DNA from: Limnohabitans kasalickyi
GTDB lineage: Bacteria; Pseudomonadota; Gammaproteobacteria; Burkholderiales; Burkholderiaceae_C
Assembly (NCBI GenBank): GCA_965234325.1
Contig: OZ248407.1
Location: 1,240,001-1,304,000 of the forward strand
DNA: 64,000 nucleotides
Reading direction: 5' to 3'
The translations under genes were made by a program, and so were the position numbers. Below are positions 45,038 to 53,159 of this stretch, in pieces (position 1 is the first letter of the stretch; each line of letters begins with the position of its first letter). Under the pieces are notes generated by a model, which saw nothing but the letters and a program-made list of their open reading frames with translations, did no database searches and had not been told where the DNA came from.

Positions 45038-45050
45038 ACTTTAAATTAGA

Positions 45051-47267
45051 TTACAAAGTTTGAAGCACTGGCGCTTGCCATAATGTCAAAGTATTGCCAC
45101 ACGCATTTCCTGAAGAAGGAAAAACTGCTGGATCAGCGACTTGTAAGACGATAGAATAAGTCACACCCTGTGTTACATTCCAGCGTCCTGCTGCGCCATC
45201 CCAGTTATAAAGCGGCACAGATTTTCCAGTGCTACCGTTGCGAATCTTTACGAAAACAGTACCGTCAGGATAGGCTAGATTTGCACCATTTAAAGTTTTT
45301 ACACCCATCGTTCCAGTATATGTACTTGTAAATGTGAAGCGTTTCGTCCAACCTAAGCCATTAGAGTTTGATGTCGCACTAGAGCCGCGAAGCTTTTTAT
45401 TTAGACAGAATTCTCCGCCAGTCGCTGTAAGCTTTTGGACATCCGCATTAATAGGAGTCGTAGGAGACAATGTTTTGTACAAAACCTCTAAGTCATCAGC
45501 TCCTCCAGAGGTAGAGGCATTGATTGCAGCATCTAATGACACCGAAGGATCGAGGACTCCAAGGGGATGGACTGTTTTAATATTTGCCGGCAGAGCTGTT
45601 GAGAGAACTGCATCTCTTGAAGCAGCACCACCGCTATTGGTGATGAATTTATCTAAGAAATTAAATACTGTTGCAGATTCATGACCTGTTTTTAAACTAG
45701 TAGTAGCCTTCCAAAAGGAGGTGAATCCATATTGATTTCCCAGTTTATATAACAAATAAGCGACTGAATTTTCTGCGTAGAAGCCGTTAGCAGTTCCTGA
45801 TGGAGGAGGCTGCAATAAGTCTTGAACACCGCCTTCGCTCTGCTTTAAGCCCGAAGAATCTGTGTAATATTGCGACCCCGAAAGTAAGCCACCAATAGCT
45901 GTACCGAAGCCCTCACCATAAGCCAGTGATGCGTCTTTGAATTCGTTGCTACCGTGGGAACCACCAGGATTGTCTGAATACGATGCTGCAAATTGCAAGT
46001 AATGACCAAACTCATGACCGATAACACCTCGGTCAAATTCATCTGTATCAACATCGGCTTTGCCTAAAATGAAAACACCGGGGTAATCACCTGAATCAGA
46101 AAAATGAGATGTTCCAATTTTTCCAGCTGTCTTATCACCATCACCCGCAGTATTCTCAGGACTCCAATAAATATTGAGATCAGGCAAAGTTACATTTGGA
46201 TCTGCGGCTTTTATACCAGCAACGGCGTTGTAGACGACATCCAAGATAGCAAATGGGGCTGATTCACGTGCGGTTAATGCATTCCCTGAAGCATCAAAAC
46301 CCAACTGAGCGGTGAAATTTTGAAAATCAGTTGTGCCCGAAGATGTAATTATTCCGCTTGTCAAAGCATAAAACGGCTTTGCAGCACCTGTTGCGGTATT
46401 GTTTCTCAACATAAAGTTGTATTGGGCACCAGTGGTAACCCCTGTTGCTCTTGTTTCGGCAATTTGTGCAATGACTTGCACCTTGACTTGCGAAGATGCT
46501 GGTACACCAGAAAACGTATATGAGCCACTTGCATCAGTTGCAGTCGTTCCCAACACTGCATCATTGTTTCCAACATCTAGTAATTTAACCACCACCCCAC
46601 GAACAGGAAAAGTTGTGACAGATGCGTAATTTAAAGCGGCACTTGAATTCGAGCTCCCAGGTTTTTGGGCGTTCACAATACCTGTAATAATTCCACCACC
46701 ACTGGGCAACAAAGCCAAAGCTTGATGCCGAATACCCATTGGATTTACGCTAGCAGTTCGGCCGGTGAGTGATGAACCATAAACAGGCCTGATACCGGCG
46801 AGGCGAACTTGTCGAAGATTGGCTAGTAAGGAGGCATCCACGACATCAATATTTTGTGAATAAACCGACTTGCCTGAATCTACAACCTTCAATTCGTATC
46901 TGCCAACAGCCTGACCTGGGCAGTCAACCTGTATTTCAGTCTGACCGCTGTCTTCGTTTTCGTTGTCGTAGGCGACTAAATCATGCGTCAAACATGCTTG
47001 ACCATTGAACGTCACCTTTAACCCCATCTGAAGATTGGTTCCGTAAAGAGTCATTGTTTTGGTCTTGTTAGCAGCAATTTGTGTTTCCACACCTTCCTGG
47101 TCTAAGGACTCAGACAAGTCCACACCATCCACAACAGCATCGGTTTCAGCAACTGCAATCAGTGCGTCCTTAGCAGTTTCAACTACTGTGCTATCTCCAC
47201 TACAGCCACTCAAAATTAAGCCAGCAATTAAACTGATGGCGTGTATCGATTTTCTGATGACGTTCAT
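45051..47267 (-). CDS. lipoprotein with IPT-like, carboxypeptidase-regulatory-like and zinc-metalloprotease (HEFGH) regions
   Basis: A 738-residue exported lipoprotein: signal with lipobox LSGC (Cys22). Residues about 70-130 resemble an IPT/TIG domain, and 195-265 a carboxypeptidase-regulatory beta sandwich (DASGSYTFSGVPA). The catalytic-type region has HEFGH at 418-422 and a second acidic residue, Glu452, in AYGEGFGTA, 30 residues later, as in gluzincin metallopeptidases. A C-terminal beta domain of about 150 residues follows. AGAGGAG before the ATG is a strong ribosome site. It is likely surface- or periplasm-exposed and may cut or bind extracellular protein. The substrate and partner are unknown. 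The 251 bases upstream (47268-47518) are AT-rich and hold no gene. Confidence 0.78.
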   Translation of the reverse strand: MNVIRKSIHAISLIAGLILSGCSGDSTVVETAKDALIAVAETDAVVDGVDLSESLDQEGVETQIAANKTKTMTLYGTNLQMGLKVTFNGQACLTHDLVAYDNENEDSGQTEIQVDCPGQAVGRYELKVVDSGKSVYSQNIDVVDASLLANLRQVRLAGIRPVYGSSLTGRTASVNPMGIRHQALALLPSGGGIITGIVNAQKPGSSNSSAALNYASVTTFPVRGVVVKLLDVGNNDAVLGTTATDASGSYTFSGVPASSQVKVQVIAQIAETRATGVTTGAQYNFMLRNNTATGAAKPFYALTSGIITSSGTTDFQNFTAQLGFDASGNALTARESAPFAILDVVYNAVAGIKAADPNVTLPDLNIYWSPENTAGDGDKTAGKIGTSHFSDSGDYPGVFILGKADVDTDEFDRGVIGHEFGHYLQFAASYSDNPGGSHGSNEFKDASLAYGEGFGTAIGGLLSGSQYYTDSSGLKQSEGGVQDLLQPPPSGTANGFYAENSVAYLLYKLGNQYGFTSFWKATTSLKTGHESATVFNFLDKFITNSGGAASRDAVLSTALPANIKTVHPLGVLDPSVSLDAAINASTSGGADDLEVLYKTLSPTTPINADVQKLTATGGEFCLNKKLRGSSATSNSNGLGWTKRFTFTSTYTGTMGVKTLNGANLAYPDGTVFVKIRNGSTGKSVPLYNWDGAAGRWNVTQGVTYSIVLQVADPAVFPSSGNACGNTLTLWQAPVLQTL

Positions 47268-47518
47268 TTTTAGCTCCTCTTTTTTTGTAAATGTTATAAA
47301 TCTCCTAATTAATTTAACATCTCTAGGATGTCCAATTCACAAAAATCTTTCCAAACTGCCTCATCTAGAACCAATTAACTATGTGGGATTACGATTGATA
47401 TCAAGAAATATATTAAATTAATTTAATACTTTATAGTTTATAAATTAATAATTGGCTAATTTTTCATAAAGCCAGACACCCGAAAACTTGGACACAAGGT
47501 ACGTTGCTTGCAGGCGAT

Positions 47519-48244
47519 TTAGCGCTCATAAGCACAACGAAAACCAACATAAACCACATACAGATCAGCCGGTTTGAAGGCCTGCACGTCGGCCTTCATG
47601 TTGTGAGCGCCGTACCACCAAGAGCCGCCCACCGTGCGCCGTTCGCGACCCTGTGGATCGTTTGGCGGGTTGTCTGAGGTCCACTCCCACACATTGGCGC
47701 CCATGTCATACAAACCATTCACGCCTTGGCGCGTGACTCCCGCAGGCGCAGCGCGTGGCCATGGGTCGACGTCGCTGGTGTTGGCACCTTGAGGGCTGTC
47801 GCCAGTGGTCCATGGGTAGGTGCGGCCCTTGACCCAAGGGCTGGGTGGCGTCTCGCGCATTTCGGTAAAACCTGCCTTTTGCCACTCTGCCCCCGTGGGT
47901 AAACGCCCACCCACCCAGCGGCAATACGCCTGCGCCTCTGCAAAGGTCACATGCACCACGGGGTGGTCGGCACTCGTGGGATGACCATCGGGTTGACGCC
48001 ATGTCCAGCCGGGACGGCGCTCCCACCCTGCCACGTATTCAAAACCACCGCCTTCTTTCTCTGCTCGGGTGACGGCCCCGGTCACACGCACATAGCGTTC
48101 GAATTGACCGATGGTGACTTCGGTGCGGTCTATCGCAAAACCTGGCAACGCCACACGCTCGCCCACTTGGGCATGTGCGGCCACGACAAAGGCTGCGCTG
48201 GCCAACCCAAGAAGCCTCTTGGAAGTGCTGTGAAAGTTCGTCAT
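47519..48244 (-). CDS. formylglycine-generating-enzyme-like (SUMF1 fold) exported protein
   Basis: A 241-residue protein with a signal peptide ending near AAHAQ and a sulfatase-modifying-factor fold: FAIDRTEVTIGQFERYV, AYCRWVGGRLPTGAEWQKAG, NGLYDMGANVWEWTSD and GGSWWYGAHNM ... VGFRC. The region that holds the two catalytic cysteines in true formylglycine-generating enzymes has Trp, Tyr and His instead, so it is unlikely to convert sulfatase cysteines, and no sulfatase gene is nearby. It may bind ligand or act as an accessory protein to the TauD, CMD and Bug genes of its operon; its ATG overlaps the CMD stop by 4 bases. Confidence 0.83.
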   Translation of the reverse strand: MTNFHSTSKRLLGLASAAFVVAAHAQVGERVALPGFAIDRTEVTIGQFERYVRVTGAVTRAEKEGGGFEYVAGWERRPGWTWRQPDGHPTSADHPVVHVTFAEAQAYCRWVGGRLPTGAEWQKAGFTEMRETPPSPWVKGRTYPWTTGDSPQGANTSDVDPWPRAAPAGVTRQGVNGLYDMGANVWEWTSDNPPNDPQGRERRTVGGSWWYGAHNMKADVQAFKPADLYVVYVGFRCAYER

Positions 48245-48852
48245 TTCAAAAACAGTTCTGCCTGCGCACCGTCAGGCAACGGGTACCCATCGACATTCAG
48301 TGACATGCACACCAAGGTGTAGTAGCTCATGGTGGCCATCAAATCCACCACGCCACGTTCGCCAAATTGGCTGACGGCAGATGCATACGTCGTATCGCTG
48401 ACCTTCTTGTCGCGCAGCAATTCGCTGCAGAACTGATGTACCGCCTTGACCTCTGGCTGCAAACCATCAGGCACGGACTCCCCCGTGGCGATGGCTTGAA
48501 TCAAGGCGGGCGACAGACCCGCGTCTTCAGCGATTCGACGATGCGCCCACCAAACAAACTGCGCCGTCCAGTCGCTAGCAACTAACAAAATTGCCAGCTC
48601 GTTCAAAGCCAAAGGCAGCGACGAGTTGAAGCGGGTTTGCGCGCCAAACTGCTGTGCCAATTGACCCACTTCAGGGCTGCGCAGCAGCACGTTGTAAGGG
48701 CCTTGCATGGAACCGCGTTTGCCATCTAAAACGGCACGCGTCATGGCTTGCTGCTCAGGCGTCATCACGTCCCAAGTCAAGGGCTGGAAGCGGTTGCCCC
48801 GCATCTGGAACTCAGGGGGGACTTGCCTATTTTCTGAAAAGGTGTCTGACAT
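48241..48852 (-). CDS. carboxymuconolactone decarboxylase (CMD) family protein
   Basis: A 203-residue all-helical AhpD/CMD-fold protein without a CxxC motif. It shares GPYNVLLRSP, LNELAILL and VWWAHRRI blocks with the CMD protein at 38452-39042. ATG at 48852 is preferred to a TTG three codons upstream. It is translationally coupled to the FGE-like gene and follows the TauD gene by 21 bases. Function in the pathway unknown. Confidence 0.82.
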   Translation of the reverse strand: MSDTFSENRQVPPEFQMRGNRFQPLTWDVMTPEQQAMTRAVLDGKRGSMQGPYNVLLRSPEVGQLAQQFGAQTRFNSSLPLALNELAILLVASDWTAQFVWWAHRRIAEDAGLSPALIQAIATGESVPDGLQPEVKAVHQFCSELLRDKKVSDTTYASAVSQFGERGVVDLMATMSYYTLVCMSLNVDGYPLPDGAQAELFLK

Positions 48853-48873
48853 GGGTCGCAATCGCTTTGGCGT

Positions 48874-49698
48874 TTAAACGGGCTTGTCGCCTTTTAAGGT
48901 GATTCGCTGCAAAACGCGACGAAAGCCGTGGTAGTCGTTGATGGGGTTGTGTTGCGCACAGCGGTTGTCCCAAAACGTCAGGGTGTCAGGCTCCCAAGCC
49001 CAGCGGCAGGTGAACTCTGGCTTGACTTGGTGCTGAAACAAAAAGTTCAACAAGGGGGTACTTTCTTGCTCCGTCAAACCCTCGATGCCGGCCGTGTGCG
49101 CGATGTTCACGTACAAGGCTTTGCGACCTGTTTCTGGGTGGGTGCGCACCACCGGATGTTTGCTGCTGAAGTCTTTAGGAGCCGACGCTTTGCCATCGCT
49201 TTTAAGGCGGTCTTCGCGCGTCTTCGACACATCGGCTTTAGCCGAAGTGCTGATGCCTTGCAGACCGTGCAGGAGGCGCTGCATGGTGTCCGACAAAGCG
49301 TCGTACGCCGCATACTGGCTGGCAAACAAGGTGTCGCCACCGTAGGGCGGGATCTCTTTGGCCAGCAACATGGAGCCCATGGGCGGTTCGTCAAGGTAGG
49401 TGGTGTCGGAATGCCACACGCCGCCGAAATTCACGGTTTCGTGCTCGAGTTTTTTCACCTCAATGATCTGCGGGAATCCGTCCAAGCCTTTGACAAACGG
49501 GTACTCCACGGGCTCACCCATGGCGTTGGCAAAAGCCATGAACTGCGTGGGACTCAGCGCTTGGTGGCGAAGAAAGATGACCTCGTTTTGTAAAAATACA
49601 TCACGAATTTCTGCCGCCAAATCAGTCGAAATAGCTTGCGTCAAATCGACGCCGGAAATCTCGGCACCCAATGCCCCTGCGATACGTCGAACTTGCAT
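48874..49698 (-). CDS. TauD/TfdA-family 2-oxoglutarate dioxygenase
   Basis: A 274-residue Fe(II)/2-oxoglutarate enzyme. Iron ligands are His and Asp in WHSDTTYLDEPP and the distal His in WDNRCAQHNPINDYHG; the Arg of RVLQRITLKGD binds 2-oxoglutarate. The N-terminus (IAGALGAEISGVDL) is typical. It is the second TauD-type gene of the window; both sit beside a Bug receptor and a CMD protein. Substrate unknown: taurine is only one of many possibilities and no sulfonate transporter is present. Confidence 0.9.
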   Translation of the reverse strand: MQVRRIAGALGAEISGVDLTQAISTDLAAEIRDVFLQNEVIFLRHQALSPTQFMAFANAMGEPVEYPFVKGLDGFPQIIEVKKLEHETVNFGGVWHSDTTYLDEPPMGSMLLAKEIPPYGGDTLFASQYAAYDALSDTMQRLLHGLQGISTSAKADVSKTREDRLKSDGKASAPKDFSSKHPVVRTHPETGRKALYVNIAHTAGIEGLTEQESTPLLNFLFQHQVKPEFTCRWAWEPDTLTFWDNRCAQHNPINDYHGFRRVLQRITLKGDKPV

Positions 49699-49722
49699 GT
49701 CAGTTGTTCCTTTGGCTCGCCA

Positions 49723-50724
49723 TCAGTCAGCGGTTGCGCCTGAACTCTTCACCACGGCCGCCCACGTTTTGATGTCAGCGTGCAGCATGGCCTGAAACTC
49801 TTGCGGCGTGGACTCAAAGGGCTCAGCCCCGAGTGCCGCGAATTTGTCGAGCAAGTCTTTGTCTTCCATCACTTTTTTGACATCAGCGTTGATCTGCCTG
49901 ACAACAGCAGCAGGCGTGCCCTTGGAAGCAAACAGCCCAAACCATGGGTTGATCACAAAAGTCGGATAACCCGACTCGGCAATCGTGGGAATGTCTTTGA
50001 ACGCCGCAGCGCGTTTGGAGCCCGTGACCGCCAAGCCTTTGACCGTGCCACTGCGAATGTGTTGAGCCACCGAGGGCATGCTGGTGAACACCACTTGGAT
50101 CTGACCGGAAATCAAATCAGTCAAAGCCGGTGCAGCCCCTTTATAAGGGACATGCTGCATCTTCGCGCCGCTGGCCGTGTTAAACATTTCACCCAACAAA
50201 TGGTTGACCGAGCCATTGCCCGCAGAGCCAAAGGAAATCGGCTTGCCCGCCGAATAACTCACCAGTCCTTTGAGGTTGGTCACCGGCACAGCGGCATTGA
50301 CCACCGCGACAAAAGGCACGTTGGCCAAGGTGGCGACGGCCACAAAGTCGGCTTCTGGGTCAAACGGCAGCTTGCTGTAGATGCTGGGGTTGATGGCGTG
50401 CGAGCCCACATACGACATCAACAAGGTGTAGCCATCGCCCGGTGCTTTGGCCACCACATCCATGCCAATGTTGCCGCCCGCCCCTGCACGGTTTTCAATC
50501 ACCACCGCTTGGCCCCATTTTTCAGACAGCTTTTGTCCGACCATGCGGGCCAGTGCATCGGATGCGCCGCCGGGTGTTTGGGGCACAACGATGCGGACGG
50601 GTTTGGTGGGGAAAGTTGATGGCGCCGTTTGCGCCAGCGCTGACTGAGCGCCCAACACAGCCAAAACAAAACCCAACACACAGGGCACTCGCAGGCGTTT
50701 CTCAAGGCGAAAACTAAAAGTCAT
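49723..50724 (-). CDS. Bug-family (TctC-like) periplasmic substrate-binding protein
   Basis: A 333-residue exported receptor with signal peptide ending near QSALAQ, then FPTKPVRIVVPQTPGGASD, ENRAGAGGNIGMD and GDGYTLLMSYVGSH. ATG at 50724 gives a normal signal; the open frame upstream is rejected. First gene of a minus-strand set (Bug, TauD, CMD, FGE-like), divergent from an MFS gene with a gap of 111 bases. No tctAB nearby. Confidence 0.9.
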   Translation of the reverse strand: MTFSFRLEKRLRVPCVLGFVLAVLGAQSALAQTAPSTFPTKPVRIVVPQTPGGASDALARMVGQKLSEKWGQAVVIENRAGAGGNIGMDVVAKAPGDGYTLLMSYVGSHAINPSIYSKLPFDPEADFVAVATLANVPFVAVVNAAVPVTNLKGLVSYSAGKPISFGSAGNGSVNHLLGEMFNTASGAKMQHVPYKGAAPALTDLISGQIQVVFTSMPSVAQHIRSGTVKGLAVTGSKRAAAFKDIPTIAESGYPTFVINPWFGLFASKGTPAAVVRQINADVKKVMEDKDLLDKFAALGAEPFESTPQEFQAMLHADIKTWAAVVKSSGATAD

Positions 50725-50835
50725 GCAGCGTCTCTCATGGTTTAAAAAGTTGCGAAATTTTGGCACGTCAAGGGCATCACGCCAGTCTTTCACATGACAG
50801 CCAAACGGCACTTCGCCGCCCAAGATAATGCTCAC

Positions 50836-52068
50836 ATGCAACTTGCCCGCCACCCACTTCTGAAAGCGCTTTTTTCAAAAGCGCCCGCGATGGGCCCTTT
50901 CAGCTTTTGGCTGTCCTTGCCCCAGCTCATCACCTGGGGCAGCGTGTTCTATACCTTCTCGTTGCTGATGACGCCGCTGGAAGCTGAGCTGGGCATGAGC
51001 CGTGCAGAGTCGTCCTTGGCCTTCAGTTTGGCGCTACTGGCCGAGGGGCTGATGGCTTACCAAGTTGGGCGTTGGATCGATGCGGGGCACGAGCGCGCTG
51101 TGATGACCTTGGGCTCGGTGTGGGTCGGGCTGGGCTTGTTGGGCCACAGCTGGGTGCAATCGGTCGGTGCGTTTTATGCCGCGTGGATTTGGTTGGGCTT
51201 GGGGCTGGCCGCCACCTTGTACAGCCCCGCCTTTGCCGTGGTGACGCGGCGCTTTCCGCTGGACTTTCGCCGCGCCATCATCACCCTGACTTTTTTGGGT
51301 GGGCTGGCCAGCACTGTGTTTATTCCGCTCACCAGCTGGTGGATTGCGCTGTGGGGTTGGCGTCAAGCCTTGTGGGCGTTGGCGGCATTGCAATTTTTGG
51401 TGTGTGCACCTTTGCATGCAATGCTTTTGCGCGGCGCAGCGCCCAAGCGAGTGTCACTCGAACACGCAGACCATTCCCAAACGCGGCCCGTGTCGGTGCG
51501 GGCGCATCTGCGGCAATCGCCGTTTTGGTTGCTGGCCGCTTTCATGCTGTTGATGATGGGCGTCACCTCGGCCCTGCCCGCACACATGATTGCGCTGCTG
51601 CAAGAAGCGGGCTTGTCACCCGCTTGGGTGATTGCCATTCCGGCGGCTATTGGTGTCATACAAGTGGTGGGCCGCCTGCTGCTGTGGATGTTCGAGCGCC
51701 ACTGGGACGTGCACACCGCCAACCGCTGGATACCGGCCCTCATTCCGATGGGCCTTTTGGCTCTGCTGCTCGGCGGCCTGAACCCCGGCGCGGCCTTGGT
51801 GTTTGTGGTGCTCTTTGGCTTGGGCAATGGCATGAACACCATCGTCAAAGGCACGGCCATGGCCCAGTACGTGAGCCGCGACCATGTGGGCCAACTCAAC
51901 GGTCTGCTGGGCATGCCCATCGCCCTCGCCCGCGCTGCGGCACCACTGGTGATGGGCTTGCTGTGGTCGCCGCAACAAGGCTATGCGCTGGCTTTGCAAT
52001 GCCTTTTTGCACTGGGCGTGCTCAGCACAGGCGCGTTGTGGTTGGCGCAGCGCAGGGCCTTGCGTTAG
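50836..52068 (+). CDS. major facilitator superfamily transporter
   Basis: A 410-residue membrane protein with about twelve hydrophobic helices. It resembles monocarboxylate/oxalate-type MFS carriers (PQLITWGSVFYTFSLL, EGLMAYQVGRWIDAG). ATG at 50836 is chosen because the hydrophobic core follows at a normal distance. It is divergent from the Bug/TauD/CMD set and may carry a related substrate, as the MFS gene in the 31-39 kb operon may. Confidence 0.86.
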   Translation: MQLARHPLLKALFSKAPAMGPFSFWLSLPQLITWGSVFYTFSLLMTPLEAELGMSRAESSLAFSLALLAEGLMAYQVGRWIDAGHERAVMTLGSVWVGLGLLGHSWVQSVGAFYAAWIWLGLGLAATLYSPAFAVVTRRFPLDFRRAIITLTFLGGLASTVFIPLTSWWIALWGWRQALWALAALQFLVCAPLHAMLLRGAAPKRVSLEHADHSQTRPVSVRAHLRQSPFWLLAAFMLLMMGVTSALPAHMIALLQEAGLSPAWVIAIPAAIGVIQVVGRLLLWMFERHWDVHTANRWIPALIPMGLLALLLGGLNPGAALVFVVLFGLGNGMNTIVKGTAMAQYVSRDHVGQLNGLLGMPIALARAAAPLVMGLLWSPQQGYALALQCLFALGVLSTGALWLAQRRALR

Positions 52069-52154
52069 CCCGCACAACGCGCAGGGTGCGCCACCTAAAA
52101 TTAAGCTTGGTTACAAGCTCGGTGTTCGAGCCCGGCCTCAACTCAAACCCCACC

Positions 52155-53054
52155 ATGTCAGCACCCACGGGCCACAGCGCCGCCACACACTCTGAACACG
52201 CCAGCTCGGTGCTGGCGTTTGCCAACGCCTTGTGGCGCGTGCGCCGGCCCAAGCCCTTCGTGTTGGTGATTGAAGGTGAAGTCGGCCAGGAAAGTGCTGA
52301 GCCCAGCGACTACCTGCACGACAAACTGCTCTTGCCCGAATGGCGCGAAGCCTTTTACAAGCTAGTCGATGCCACCGGCTTGGTTGTCTGCCTGAATTCG
52401 CACACCCAACACCCCACCTACCGCGACGTGCGCGGGCGCTCTAGCAAAGGGCGGCTCAGTCAAGGCGAGTACTACCACCACGACGGCTGCACGGGCCCTG
52501 TCAAGCCGCGCTTTGTAGAAATTCGCTGCCCCATCCAGCCGCAAACACGCGGCGTGGCCACCGCTGTGGCACCGCACCGCGACGTGGTCAAAGCCATGGT
52601 GCAAGTGCTGCCCGCTGAGTTGGCCGCCACGACAGCATTGGCCACGCAAGACATGAGCCCCGAAGCCTTGGACCAGATGGACGACGCCGCGCTCGACCAC
52701 TTGCAAGGCCTCATCACCCGCACCGTGCGCAAAAAGCTCAACGCCGAAGGCGCACGCAGTTACTTCCGCCAAGTCGATGCCGCCGCCAATGCCTACTTTG
52801 AACCGTGGGCCTTGGGCGAAAGTCGCTTCATTGCCAACGCCAACAGCCGACTCACCATGCAACACCGCCGCGCCTACCAAGCCCCCCACACAGGCGGCGT
52901 GGCCAATGGTCACTTGGTCAAGCGCTGGACCAATGAAGAGCTGCTGCTACCTGGTCAAGTGGTGGACCAAGCTTTGATTGCGGCGCTTTGTAGTGAAGAA
53001 GGTGATGACGTGGATGGGGAGCGGGCTGAGGGGTGTTACCTGGGAGCGCATTGA
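52155..53054 (+). CDS. unknown protein, possible divergent Fe(II)/2-oxoglutarate dioxygenase
   Basis: A 299-residue soluble protein I cannot place with confidence. Residues about 110-120 read EYYHHDGCTGP, giving a His-x-Asp pair, and about 240-265 read SRLTMQHRRAY followed by LVKRWT, giving a distal His and an Arg 15-20 residues later. That is the ligand order of TauD-like enzymes. A helical insertion lies between. ATG at 52155 is taken as the start because the frame upstream is antisense-like shadow of the MFS gene. It stands alone between the MFS gene and the SDR operon. Confidence 0.6.
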   Translation: MSAPTGHSAATHSEHASSVLAFANALWRVRRPKPFVLVIEGEVGQESAEPSDYLHDKLLLPEWREAFYKLVDATGLVVCLNSHTQHPTYRDVRGRSSKGRLSQGEYYHHDGCTGPVKPRFVEIRCPIQPQTRGVATAVAPHRDVVKAMVQVLPAELAATTALATQDMSPEALDQMDDAALDHLQGLITRTVRKKLNAEGARSYFRQVDAAANAYFEPWALGESRFIANANSRLTMQHRRAYQAPHTGGVANGHLVKRWTNEELLLPGQVVDQALIAALCSEEGDDVDGERAEGCYLGAH

Positions 53055-53159
53055 ATTGACAGACCTTTTACAGACGAGGCCCAAGGGTCTTCACCGAAGG
53101 GCTTGAGGAAGTTGGCGTGCAAGAATGTTTTTGAATAAATTAATAGGTTTGCACACCGC

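Noticed and set aside
51072..52154. Upstream in-frame extension of the 299-residue protein through the MFS gene
   Set aside because: This part overlaps the MFS transporter in another frame and reads as low-complexity Arg/Gly/Ala; the real protein begins at ATG 52155.
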